Shown piece after piece: positions 50,002-58,831 of a stretch of 64,000 bases of DNA (positions are counted from its first letter, which is position 1; the number at the start of each line of letters is the position of its first letter). The notes below the pieces were generated by a model. The model ran no database searches. It worked only from the letters and a program-made list of their open reading frames with translations, and had not been told where the DNA came from. The DNA comes from Nevskiaceae bacterium (lineage in GTDB: Bacteria; Pseudomonadota; Gammaproteobacteria; Nevskiales; Nevskiaceae): contig SCRT01000018.1 in assembly GCA_004298465.1 (NCBI GenBank), positions 1-64,000 on the forward strand, in the 5' to 3' direction. Position numbers and translations under genes: made by a program.

Positions 50002-51675
50002 TTACTCCACGCCTGCGTACAGGTCGGCGTATTGCGCGCGCATGACCTTCTTGTCGGCCTTGCCGACGCTGGTGCGGGCGATGGCGTCGACGAACATGAT
50101 CTTGTCCGGCAGTTGCCACTTCGCGAATTTCGACGACAGATGCGCGCAGATCGCATCGACGCTCAGCGTCCTGCCTTTGCGCAGCGCGACGATGGCAACG
50201 GGGCGTTCCTGCCACTTCGGATGGGGCACGCCGATGACGGCGGCTTCCGCCACTTCCGGCAGGGCGACGATCATGTTTTCCATGTCGATGGAGGAAATCC
50301 ATTCCCCGCCGCTCTTGATGACGTCCTTGAGGCGATCGACGAGCTTCACGTAGCCGCGCCCGTCCATGGTTGCGGCGTCGCCGCTGCGCCAGTAGCCGTC
50401 GTCCGTGAAGCGCCCCGCGAGGTCGGCATCGGACATGCCGTGGTAGGTGGTGGTGATCCACGGCCCGCGAATGCAGGCTTCGCCCGAGGTCTCGCCGTCA
50501 TGCGGCACTTCCTGGTCGCTGGCATCGAGGATCTTGATGTCGATGCCGGTGGCCGGCAGGCCCTGTTTGCGCTTGAGGCTCCACAGCGCGTCGCCTGCAA
50601 GCTGTTTCCTCACGCTCGGCTTGAAGCGGTTGACGGTGACGAGCGGCGTGGTTTCCGTGGCACCCCAGGCCTGGATGACTTCGGCACCCGTCTCCTCGAA
50701 CAGGCCGCGCATGAGCGACAGCGGGGGCTCGGTGGCACCGGAGAGCAGGCGCATGCGATGGAAGTCCGGGTGCAGGTCTTTTTCGCGGATGTAGTCCAGC
50801 ACCGGCTGGAAGATGACGGGCGCGCCGTTGGCGACGGTCACGCCTTCGCGGATCATGGTGTCGACCAGTTCGCCGGTCGCGGCGGCAGAGTAGCGGCCGG
50901 GGATGACGATCTTGCTGGCTACCAGGGCGGCGGCCTGCGGCAGACCCCAGCAGTTCGCGTGGAACATGGGCGTGATGAGCATGGTGCAGTCGTCGAGCGC
51001 CATGCCGATGGCCGTGGCCATCGCGTGGGAGTGCAGATACATCGCGCGGTGCGAGTAGTACACGCCTTTCGGCCGCCCGGTCGTGCCGGTGGTGTAGCAG
51101 GCGCTGCAGGCGGATCTCTCATCGACCATCGGCCAGCCGTCCGCGGGGCTGGCGGCGGCGAGCAGGTCTTCGTAGTGATACAGCGGCGCAAGCCGGGTCT
51201 TGAGCGCGGCCAGCGGCTTGTCGGAGATGACGATCCAGCCCTTCACCGACGGCACCTGGTCGGCGATGGACTCGGCAACCGGGAGCAGCGCTTCGTCGAC
51301 GACAATCAGCGACGCATTGCTGTGGCCGACGACATAGCCCAGATCCGCCGGCGTGAGCCGCAAGTTCATCTGCAGCATCACGGCGGCGATGGCAGGAATC
51401 GACCAGTACAGCTCGAAGTGCTCGCGGATGTTCCACGCCAGCACGCCAACGCAATCGCCCGGCGCGACGCCGAGGTCGCGCAGGGCGTTGGCGCCGCGGC
51501 ACACGCGCTCGAAGCAATCCGCATAGGTGTAGCGCGACCAGCCGCCGTCGGGCGTGCGGTAGACGATTTCCTGCTCGCCGTAGGTGCGTGCCGCGTGGCG
51601 GATCAGCGTCGTGGTGTTGAGTTGGTAATCGTCACCCATCGTCGATGGACAACCGCGGACGATCGTCTGCGTCAT
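50002..51675 (-). CDS. fatty/aromatic acyl-CoA ligase (AMP-forming)
   Basis: A 557-residue ANL-superfamily ligase. The P-loop YTTGTTGRPKGV is near residue 190, GATETTPLV near 335, the YWRSGD hinge region near 435 and the catalytic Lys in SVGKADKK near 535. It resembles medium/long-chain acyl-CoA synthetases. It converts a carboxylic acid to its CoA thioester with ATP, which would feed the thiolase/MaoC/SDR set. Separate transcription unit with GAGGAG before the ATG and a hairpin in its leader. Confidence 0.9.
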   Translation of the reverse strand: MTQTIVRGCPSTMGDDYQLNTTTLIRHAARTYGEQEIVYRTPDGGWSRYTYADCFERVCRGANALRDLGVAPGDCVGVLAWNIREHFELYWSIPAIAAVMLQMNLRLTPADLGYVVGHSNASLIVVDEALLPVAESIADQVPSVKGWIVISDKPLAALKTRLAPLYHYEDLLAAASPADGWPMVDERSACSACYTTGTTGRPKGVYYSHRAMYLHSHAMATAIGMALDDCTMLITPMFHANCWGLPQAAALVASKIVIPGRYSAAATGELVDTMIREGVTVANGAPVIFQPVLDYIREKDLHPDFHRMRLLSGATEPPLSLMRGLFEETGAEVIQAWGATETTPLVTVNRFKPSVRKQLAGDALWSLKRKQGLPATGIDIKILDASDQEVPHDGETSGEACIRGPWITTTYHGMSDADLAGRFTDDGYWRSGDAATMDGRGYVKLVDRLKDVIKSGGEWISSIDMENMIVALPEVAEAAVIGVPHPKWQERPVAIVALRKGRTLSVDAICAHLSSKFAKWQLPDKIMFVDAIARTSVGKADKKVMRAQYADLYAGVE

Positions 51676-51693
51676 GCCGGCTCCTCGTTATTC

Positions 51694-51752
51694 CTGCACC
51701 GCCCCAGGCGGTGCAGCGTTCCGGCATCCTGCCATAACGCTTTGCGGTGCAG
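51694..51752. promoter_or_regulatory. hairpin and repeated half-site upstream of the acyl-CoA ligase
   Basis: A perfect 10-bp dyad CTGCACCGCC-cca-GGCGGTGCAG (51694-51716) lies 18 nt before the ligase start codon. A further GCGGTGCAG half-site is at 51744-51752. The repeated motif fits an operator; the 3-nt loop also allows an RNA hairpin next to the ribosome site. Confidence 0.55.
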
Positions 51753-51844
51753 GTAATCGGATGCCGTGATGCGGCGCAATCGACATGCCCGATGTCTGCA
51801 TGCTGGGGTACTCGAAAAGCCTGCTGCGAGCACAGGCGCGGACG

Positions 51845-52804
51845 TCAGCCGGCCAGCGCCATGTCGGCCGCAAAGGCCTTCTGCACGTAGGCGACGCGTG
51901 CCGCGGCATCCTGATGGACGGTATCGAGCGCCTCGATGTGGCGCAGGCGCGGCACCAGGCCGATGCCGTTCGCGATCTGGATCGCCAGGCCGGGGCGCGC
52001 GTTCAGTTCCAGCAGCTCCGGGCCGTGTTCACGGTCGATGACGAGGTCGGCGCCGAGGTAGCCGAGCCCGGTCATTTCCGCGCAGCCGGCGGCGATTTCC
52101 AGCAGATGCGTCCAGTCCTGGATCTGCAGGGCGTGGAGGTCGATGTCGTTGTCGGGGTGGATCTGGATGCGCCGTGATTGCTGAACGGCCTTCAGTGCAC
52201 AGCCGGTGGCGATGTCGATGCCGACGCCGACGGCCCCCTGGTGCAGGTTGGCCTTGCCGTCCGATGCGTGCGTGGCCAGCCGCACCATGGCGAGGACTGG
52301 ATAGCCCTTGAACACGATGACACGGATGTCCGGCACGCCTTCGTAGGAATACGCCGCCAGCCACGGGGCGCACTGGACAACGTCCTCGATGAGGATGCTG
52401 TCCGGATTTCCGCCCAGCGAATGCAGGCCGGCAATGATGTTGCTCATGTGGCGTTCGACGTCGTGCAGCGTCACTTCGACCCCGGAGCCTTTCACGAAGC
52501 GGTCGCCGTTGCGCCCGACGATCACGAGGATACCCTTGCCGCCGGAGCCTTTCGCCGGCTTGACGACGAAGGATTCGCGCTGCGCCAGCAGGCGCGCCGT
52601 GCGCTTCACTTCGTATTGATGGTGCAGGACGAAACGCAGCTTGGGCGTGGCGATGCCGTATTTCTCGGCCAGCCGCTTGGTCTTCAGCTTGTTGTCGACG
52701 AGCGGATAGAGGTGCCGCTGGTTGTAGCGGCCGATGAAATCGTGGTTGCGGCTGTTCATCCCCAGGATGCCGGCTGCCGCAAGCTTGCGCGGGCTAATCA
52801 GCAT
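51845..52804 (-). CDS. ATP-grasp alpha-L-glutamate-ligase-like protein
   Basis: A 319-residue RimK-type ATP-grasp protein. The glycine-rich ATP loop VKPAKGSGGKGI is near residue 85, and the metal-binding ELNARPG near 265. The N-terminus (GRYNQRHLYPLVDNKLKTK) is typical of the group found beside inactive transglutaminases. It overlaps the end of the upstream gene by 11 nt. It probably makes an amide bond on an unknown acceptor in the cytoplasm. The third member of a conserved trio, whose function is not settled from sequence. Confidence 0.83.
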   Translation of the reverse strand: MLISPRKLAAAGILGMNSRNHDFIGRYNQRHLYPLVDNKLKTKRLAEKYGIATPKLRFVLHHQYEVKRTARLLAQRESFVVKPAKGSGGKGILVIVGRNGDRFVKGSGVEVTLHDVERHMSNIIAGLHSLGGNPDSILIEDVVQCAPWLAAYSYEGVPDIRVIVFKGYPVLAMVRLATHASDGKANLHQGAVGVGIDIATGCALKAVQQSRRIQIHPDNDIDLHALQIQDWTHLLEIAAGCAEMTGLGYLGADLVIDREHGPELLELNARPGLAIQIANGIGLVPRLRHIEALDTVHQDAAARVAYVQKAFAADMALAG

Positions 52805-54314
52805 GGCCGGAATCCTTGAACAGCTCGCGGAACCGGTACAGCTCCGACAGGCGGTAGCCGGTGTATTGGCCCATCAACAGCATCAGCGCGATGACGACGG
52901 TATTCAGTTCAGGGAAGTTGAAGCTCAGGTGCATGAGCGGCTTGAATGTCATCAGCCCGTAGGCGAGCACCGCGACCAGCAAGCTGCCGGAGCCTTGCAC
53001 CAGCACCTCCTTCGGGCCTTCTTCCTCCCACAGGATCGACATGCGCTCGATGGTCCAGGCAATGATGATCATCGGGAAGAACGTGACCGTGATGCCGGTC
53101 GACAACCCCAGCTTGTAGTCGATGAGGCTCATCGCGGCGATGATGGTGATGACCAGCACGATCAGCGTGGAGATTCGCGCCACCATCAGCAGGTTCAGAT
53201 ATGAAAGGTAGTTTCGTAGCACCAGGCCGAAGGCGACGATCAGGACGAAGCTGATGAGCCCCGGAATCAACGAGGTTTCGAGGAACGCCAGCGCGATCAG
53301 CACCGGCATAAAGGTCCCGGAAGTCTTGATGCCGACGATCAGGCGCATGAACACCACGACCAGCGCACCGATCGGCAGCAGGAACAGCATCTTGAACATG
53401 CTTTGCGATTCGATCGGCAGGATGTGCACGCCAAGGATGTTGAACAGGCTGTCCTGCGCCTGCGCGATCTGCCGGGCCGGCACGAGGCGCTGGATCATGG
53501 AGAACTTCACGCTCGAATGATGGCCGCCCGTGACGTCCAGGATGCCGGCGTCGTCCTCGTTCCACAGCAGCAGGTTGTCGGGCAAGCCCTGTTCGCCGGT
53601 GTCCGGGTTCACCACGATCATTTCCTGCGGGGTGTAGACCTCCACCATCGGCGACAGGGACTGCCGCCGCCGGGCGTCCTCCAAGTACAGCCCCATCAGC
53701 ACGCGTGCCGGCACGTCCGCCTGGTTCAGCAGCCGCGCCACGAGGTGCGCCTTGTCGATCCCCTGATCCAGCAGCAGTGCCGCATCCTGGTTCGCCGGCG
53801 CGGCGTGCAGGAGCTTCACGATCTCGCGGATCAGGCTGGCCGGGTCGCTGGACTTCTCGCGTGCCGCGTCCAGCAGCTGGCGTGCCGCCGTAGCGGCCGG
53901 CTCCGGCCAGTCGACGGGTTCCACGGCAAAGGGATGCAGCGTGAGCGGTTTGCCGGCGCGGCGCGGTTGGGCGACGAATTCCGCCTTGTAGTACAGCGTC
54001 TGCGGGCCCTGCGCAGAACCTTTCGTCCATTCGCCGCGCGGCTGGTGGTTCTTCTCGACGATGGCGAAGCCGTAGCCGGGCGACGTGGCCCGTTCGTTGA
54101 ACAGCGAGAAGCGCTGCGTGGCGTCCGGCAGTGCCAGCGACACCTTTACCGGGTCGCCGGTGGCGGTGAAATGGACGCGGGCCTCGACTTGCCAGACCAC
54201 GCGCTGGGTGCCCGGCAGGAACGCTTCGCCGGTGTGCGTGTGGCGTGTCCACGCCGTGCCAACGCCGATGGCGATCAGCAGCACGACGATGACGTAGAAC
54301 GAGATCTTCGACAT
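52794..54314 (-). CDS. inactive transglutaminase-like protein with 7-TM domain
   Basis: A 506-residue inner-membrane protein. One N-terminal helix (residues 6-22) anchors a periplasmic transglutaminase-like domain whose catalytic Cys is not apparent. A polytopic C-terminal domain follows from about residue 265 with roughly seven helices (MLFLLPIGALVVVFMRLIVG and later). The layout is known as 'inactive transglutaminase fused to 7 transmembrane helices'. It lies 17 nt after the retropepsin-like lipoprotein and overlaps the ATP-grasp gene. It may link a periplasmic signal to the cytoplasmic ligase. Confidence 0.83.
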   Translation of the reverse strand: MSKISFYVIVVLLIAIGVGTAWTRHTHTGEAFLPGTQRVVWQVEARVHFTATGDPVKVSLALPDATQRFSLFNERATSPGYGFAIVEKNHQPRGEWTKGSAQGPQTLYYKAEFVAQPRRAGKPLTLHPFAVEPVDWPEPAATAARQLLDAAREKSSDPASLIREIVKLLHAAPANQDAALLLDQGIDKAHLVARLLNQADVPARVLMGLYLEDARRRQSLSPMVEVYTPQEMIVVNPDTGEQGLPDNLLLWNEDDAGILDVTGGHHSSVKFSMIQRLVPARQIAQAQDSLFNILGVHILPIESQSMFKMLFLLPIGALVVVFMRLIVGIKTSGTFMPVLIALAFLETSLIPGLISFVLIVAFGLVLRNYLSYLNLLMVARISTLIVLVITIIAAMSLIDYKLGLSTGITVTFFPMIIIAWTIERMSILWEEEGPKEVLVQGSGSLLVAVLAYGLMTFKPLMHLSFNFPELNTVVIALMLLMGQYTGYRLSELYRFRELFKDSGHAD

Positions 54315-54331
54315 GGGGCGGTGCTCCGGGC

Positions 54332-55195
54332 TCAGTCGTTTTCAGAGGCGTCGGGCTGGCCCTTGGCCGTCTTGCCGGAGGCGGCAAACGCGATGTCCTT
54401 GCGGCTCACGTCCACGACCATCAGGTCGCGCAGTACGTTGCGCCCGACCAGAACAGGAAATTCCATGTCGCTGCGGTTCGTCAGGGTGAATTCGGCATCC
54501 TGCGTCACGTGGCCGATCTGGATCTGCAGGCGGATGACGCGGCGCTGCTGGGTTTCCTGGCTCGTGGACTGGCGGATCAGCACCGTGCGCACCAGCTTGC
54601 GTTCCACCGTCCGGCCACCTTTCTCGGCGACTTCCGGCAATTTGAACCGCACCCACTTGTGGCCGTCGCGCTCGAACAGCTGGATGTCCTCCGCGTGCAG
54701 GGACGACGTGGTCGCGCCCGTGTCGATGCGGGCTTCGAGCTTCAGGCCCAGCTCCGGAAAGCGGACCTGTTCCGTCGCGCCAACGAGTTGCTTGTTGCCG
54801 AGTGAAGTCGAAGTTGTGCGCATGGTGTTCGCAGCGGGTGTACAGGTGGCTGGTGCGGCAGGCGGTGGCGTGACGTTTTTCAGGTTGGCGGCAAACAGGC
54901 TGGCAAAGGTGCCGCTCAGGCCGTTCAGCGCATTCGTGAACTGCTGGCGCTGGTCTGCGAGCTCCCGCTGCTGGTCATGGAGCTGTCGCTGCTGCAGCTT
55001 CAACTGCTGTGCCTGTTCCTGCTGGGCCGCCATGCACTGCTCCGCCGCCGTCAGATCGGCCGGTTTCACGTAGGCGAACTGCCCGCCGCATGCACTCAGC
55101 GCAAGTGCCAAGGCAATACCGATGGACAGATGCAGGCCACGGACGGTGGAGCAGGGGGGCAGCGGTTGAAAGCCGGGAAAATCGGGATAGGACAT
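54332..55195 (-). CDS. retropepsin-like lipoprotein (RimK/LysX-associated aspartic protease family)
   Basis: A 287-residue predicted lipoprotein (lipobox LSAC near residue 36). A Gln-rich coiled-coil (about 52-88) is followed by a single retropepsin-like domain with the catalytic DTGA in ARIDTGATTSSLH near residue 160. VLVGRNVLRDLMVVDVSR near the C-terminus is typical. The family is often named 'ATP-dependent zinc protease', but the sequence is of an aspartic-protease fold. First gene of the trio with the inactive transglutaminase and the ATP-grasp ligase. Confidence 0.83.
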   Translation of the reverse strand: MSYPDFPGFQPLPPCSTVRGLHLSIGIALALALSACGGQFAYVKPADLTAAEQCMAAQQEQAQQLKLQQRQLHDQQRELADQRQQFTNALNGLSGTFASLFAANLKNVTPPPAAPATCTPAANTMRTTSTSLGNKQLVGATEQVRFPELGLKLEARIDTGATTSSLHAEDIQLFERDGHKWVRFKLPEVAEKGGRTVERKLVRTVLIRQSTSQETQQRRVIRLQIQIGHVTQDAEFTLTNRSDMEFPVLVGRNVLRDLMVVDVSRKDIAFAASGKTAKGQPDASEND

Positions 55196-55457
55196 GGAAC
55201 GTCGGAAGTAGGGTGGGGCGTGGTGTGGACACGATCACTGCCCCGGTACGGGTGTGGGCAGCGGGTGTTCTCTGCGGTCGGGCGCGCTGGTCGCCAACGG
55301 CAGAGATCCGGACGGCGTGAAGCCGCAGACTTGAATGGCCTGTGTGTCAACGTGGAAAATTCGCGTATCTTAGCGCGCCTTCGCCTGCCGCGAACTGTGC
55401 AGGCCGGGCGCCGATTTCCGACACCGGTTCCGCCGGTTACCCCGCGAGGCAGTTGCG

Positions 55458-55928
55458 ATGCCGACCACCGAAGCCGATCGCCGCTTTCCCACTGCCGGGA
55501 ATTCCGGGAAGCTGCCCGCCAGCATGCCGGCAGATTACGCACAGACGCGATTCTTCACGTCCGACCTGGTCGCAGCCTGGCCGTCGCAGTTCGCCATCAT
55601 CACCGCCTGCGCGACAACCGGAGAGACCTGGACTGCGGCCCGCAACGCGGCGGCAGATGAAGCCCTGGAAGCGGTGTTGCGGCAGAAAGGCTGCGAAATC
55701 ACGCGGATCACCGGCTATTCCCCCGTCACCCTGCACGCGGAACCTGGCTGGGCCGTAGCGCTGGGTTTCGATACGGCCTGCGAACTGGGCCTGTGCTTCA
55801 GACAGGACGCGATCTATTACGTGGTTGACGGCACGCTGTACGTCAGCCATTGCGATGCACCGCGCCGTTGCCTGATCCCGATCGGGCCGTTCTTCCCGCG
55901 GCTGCACGTGGCGGGTCCGCAGTGTTGA
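55458..55928 (+). CDS. DUF3293 domain protein
   Basis: A 156-residue soluble protein. Segments such as FAIITACATTGETWTAARN near residue 45 and EPGWAVALGFDTACELG near 95, with a closing YVSHCDA, match DUF3293. No catalytic role is known to me. Divergent from the retropepsin-like operon across 262 nt, in which I see no clear gene. GCGAGG lies upstream of the ATG. Confidence 0.75.
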   Translation: MPTTEADRRFPTAGNSGKLPASMPADYAQTRFFTSDLVAAWPSQFAIITACATTGETWTAARNAAADEALEAVLRQKGCEITRITGYSPVTLHAEPGWAVALGFDTACELGLCFRQDAIYYVVDGTLYVSHCDAPRRCLIPIGPFFPRLHVAGPQC

Positions 55929-55940
55929 GTGTGTTGTTCG

Positions 55941-56028
55941 TGGCGGACGGGGTGGGATTCGAACCCACGAAACCTTGCGGTTTGCTGGTTTTCAAGACCA
56001 GTGCATTCAACCGCTCTGCCACCCGTCC
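55941..56028 (-). tRNA. tRNA-Ser (anticodon TGA)
   Basis: An 88-nt class II tRNA on the minus strand. Acceptor GGACGGG/CCCGTCC, anticodon arm CTGGT-CTTGAAA-ACCAG with anticodon TGA, a long variable arm (CAAACCGCAAGGTTTC) and a T arm with GGTTCGAATCC. CCA is encoded. No integrated element is seen at its 3' side. Confidence 0.95.
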
Positions 56029-56327
56029 GTGGGCAGAAGTTTAAAGGATCACGGTGGCTGCGTCAGTGGGGCGGCGGCCGGGGTGATGCACGCCACGGGC
56101 ATGGCGGGCCAGGTGGTAGCCGCTGGGTTCGAGGTCGATCCGACGGCTTGGCAGGGCCGTGCGCCGGGCAACGTCTGCGCTGGAACGCGTGCCCGCCGGT
56201 CCTGGATTTCACCTCTGTGATATGTGTTCAACAAATGGATATTCCGGGGTGTTTTCGTGCGAGTATCCCCAGCAGGTCGTGACGCACCGGCGATCGAGAC
56301 AAGAGACCTGCTGGAGGAGATGAGGCA

Positions 56328-57227
56328 GTGGACAGCACGAATGCAGCATGCTGGAAAATCGGCGAAGCCGTCGTCACCCGGATTCGGGAACAGGCCTTGG
56401 AGGGCATTCTCGACCAGATCATTCCACCCGCGACCCCGGCAGCCCTGCGGGCAATCGACTGGCTGATGCCGAACTTCGTGACGCCGGACGGGGTGATGCG
56501 CTGGAATATCCAGGCTTTCGTCATCGAGGCCGACGGACGGCGCATCCTGGTCGATACCTGTATCGGCAACGACAAGTCGCACCCGCAGTTGCCGTTCTGG
56601 GACCAGATGCACACCCGTTTTCTGGACGACCTCGAAGGCGCAGGGTTTGCCCGCGAGTCGATCGACACGGTGCTGTGCACGCACCTGCATCTCGATCACG
56701 TCGGCTGGAACACGATGAAGGTCGGCGGTCGCTGGGTACCGACCTTCCCCGGCGCGCGCTATCTCGTCAGCCGTACCGAATTCGATTACTGGCAGGAGGA
56801 GGAGGCCCATCTGGCGGGGCTTCCAGATGGCGACGGCCATGCGTTCCAGAAGGGCGTGCTGGGCGAATCCATCCTGCCGATCGTGGAGGCGGGCCTGTTC
56901 GATTTCGTGGCCACCGACCATCGCCTGTGCGACGAAGTCCGGCTGATCCCGACGCCGGGGCACACGCCGGGCCACGTCAGTGTGGAGATCACGTCTGCCG
57001 GTCAGCGGGCGGTGATCACGGGTGATCTGGTTCACCACCCGTGCCAGATTCGCCATCCGGAATGGGCGACCACGGCGGATTTCGACGGAGCGTGCTCGAC
57101 GCGTGAGCGCAAGCGCTTTTTTGCCGACGTGAGCGCGCGCCCAACGCTGGTGATCGGCACGCACTGGGCGGAGCCGACCGTCGGCCGCATCGTGCGCGAC
57201 GGTGCCGCCTGGCGGCTGGACTGCTGA
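56328..57227 (+). CDS. MBL-fold metallo-hydrolase
   Basis: A 299-residue metallo-beta-lactamase-fold protein. The zinc motif THLHLDHVGW is near residue 117, TPGHTPGH near 213, the bridging Asp in ITGDLVHHP near 230 and the last His in IGTHW near 284. Many relatives are lactonases or esterases. It is the first gene of the compact operon, 11 nt before the GMC gene, and might hydrolyse a lactone or ester produced by it. The start is GTG with GGAGGAG upstream. A nearby ATG at 56320 is out of frame. Confidence 0.85.
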   Translation: MDSTNAACWKIGEAVVTRIREQALEGILDQIIPPATPAALRAIDWLMPNFVTPDGVMRWNIQAFVIEADGRRILVDTCIGNDKSHPQLPFWDQMHTRFLDDLEGAGFARESIDTVLCTHLHLDHVGWNTMKVGGRWVPTFPGARYLVSRTEFDYWQEEEAHLAGLPDGDGHAFQKGVLGESILPIVEAGLFDFVATDHRLCDEVRLIPTPGHTPGHVSVEITSAGQRAVITGDLVHHPCQIRHPEWATTADFDGACSTRERKRFFADVSARPTLVIGTHWAEPTVGRIVRDGAAWRLDC

Positions 57228-57238
57228 AGGAGAACGCC

Positions 57239-58831
57239 ATGTACGACGTCATCATCATTGGGGCGGGCTCCGCCGGCTGCGTGCTCGCCAACCGCCTGTC
57301 CGCGGACCCGAAGCGCAAGGTGCTGCTGGTGGAGGCCGGGCCGGTGGACCGCAACCCGTTCATCCACATCCCTGCCGGCGTGGTGCGCACGTTCATCGAC
57401 CCAGCCGTCGCCTGGCGCGATTTCACGCAGGAGGAGCCGGGGCTGCACGACCGTAAGATCTACCTGCCGCACGGCAAGACCCTGGGGGGCAGCAGCTCCA
57501 TCAACGGCATGGCCTATGTACGCGGCCAGCCAGCCGACTATGACGCGTGGCGCGATGCCGGCAACCCCGGCTGGGGCTACGCGGACGTGCTGCCGCTGTT
57601 CCGGCGCAGCGAGCGCTGGGAGGGCGCCTCCAGCCGTTTCCGCTCGGATGCCGGCGAAATGGGCGTCTCCTTCCCCAACGTCCGCCACCCGGCTTCGGCC
57701 GCTTTCATTGAAGCCGGAAAGACCGTGGGGTTGCCCGAGCTGGACGACTACAACGGCGACCGGCAGGAAGGCATCGCCTGGCTGCAGTACACGGTCTGGA
57801 AGGGGCGGCGCAGTTCGACCGCCGTGGCGTTCCTGAAGCCGGCACGGCAGCGTGGCAACCTCACCATCAGGACCGGCTGCTGCGTCCTGCGCGTGGTGAT
57901 CGAGAACCACCGCGCGACGGGGATTGTCGTCCGGACCGCGTCCGGGGCGGAGGAGACGCTGAGCGCGGGCGAAATCGTGGTATCCGCCGGCGCCATCGGT
58001 TCACCGCAGCTCCTGATGCTGTCCGGGATCGGCCCGGCGGGCCACCTGCGCGATCGCGGCATCGGCACCGTCTCCGACTTGCCGGGCGTTGGCGAGAACC
58101 TGCAGGACCACCTGTACGTCAACGTCCGCATGCAGGTGGAGCCGCGCTTTTCCATGAATTCGGCGACGAAATTCCCCGGCTACGTTCCGCATGCCTTGCG
58201 CTACATGCTGACGCGCAAGGGCCTGCTGGCGATGGCGACGACGCATTGCGTGGCGTTCGTGCGTTCCTCGGAGCGCGTGGAGCGACCGGACGTCCAGATC
58301 ATGTTCCGTCCCTACGCGTTTCTCATCAAGGGCGACCGCTTCGTCCCCGAGCCGATTCCGACCGTGACGATTTCCACCTGCTTCGTGCGGCCTTGTTCGC
58401 GCGGCACGGTGCGCCTGAATGCGGCGGACCCGCTGGCAACGCCGGCGATTACCGCGAACTACCTCACCGACCCGCGCGACCTGCCGGTGGTCCTGTCGGG
58501 GTTGCGCTGGATCCGCCGCATCATGGCGGCGGCGCCGTTCCGCGACCATGTCCGCGGCATGGGAGAAGTCGCGCCGGGCGAGGCGGCGCAGTCCGACGCG
58601 GAGCTCGAAGCCTACTGCCGCGACACGGGGCAGACCGTCTACCACCCGGTCGGCACCTGCAGGATGGGGACGGACGCAGGGTCGGTAGTGGGCGCGGACC
58701 TGCGCGTGCACGGCATCGCCGGCCTGCGGGTGTGCGATGCGTCCATCATGCCGGCTATCTGCTCGGGCAACACAAATGCCGCGTCCGTCATGATCGGCGA
58801 GAAGGGCGCCGACCTGATCGGCGGGGCGTGA
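57239..58831 (+). CDS. GMC-family FAD-dependent alcohol oxidoreductase
   Basis: A 530-residue glucose-methanol-choline oxidoreductase. The ADP-binding motif GAGSAGCVLANRLS is at 8-21. LPHGKTLGGSSSINGMAYVRG near 78 and SAGAIGSPQLLMLSGIGP near 255 are the two GMC signatures. The catalytic His lies in QTVYHPVGTC near 463, with NTNAASVMIGEK at the end. It resembles choline and alkanol dehydrogenases. It would oxidise an alcohol to an aldehyde. AAGGAG lies 8 nt before the ATG. Confidence 0.9.
   Translation: MYDVIIIGAGSAGCVLANRLSADPKRKVLLVEAGPVDRNPFIHIPAGVVRTFIDPAVAWRDFTQEEPGLHDRKIYLPHGKTLGGSSSINGMAYVRGQPADYDAWRDAGNPGWGYADVLPLFRRSERWEGASSRFRSDAGEMGVSFPNVRHPASAAFIEAGKTVGLPELDDYNGDRQEGIAWLQYTVWKGRRSSTAVAFLKPARQRGNLTIRTGCCVLRVVIENHRATGIVVRTASGAEETLSAGEIVVSAGAIGSPQLLMLSGIGPAGHLRDRGIGTVSDLPGVGENLQDHLYVNVRMQVEPRFSMNSATKFPGYVPHALRYMLTRKGLLAMATTHCVAFVRSSERVERPDVQIMFRPYAFLIKGDRFVPEPIPTVTISTCFVRPCSRGTVRLNAADPLATPAITANYLTDPRDLPVVLSGLRWIRRIMAAAPFRDHVRGMGEVAPGEAAQSDAELEAYCRDTGQTVYHPVGTCRMGTDAGSVVGADLRVHGIAGLRVCDASIMPAICSGNTNAASVMIGEKGADLIGGA

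Noticed and set aside
55941-56028. Integrated element at tRNA-Ser
   Set aside because: No integrase gene and no second copy of the tRNA 3' end were seen nearby.
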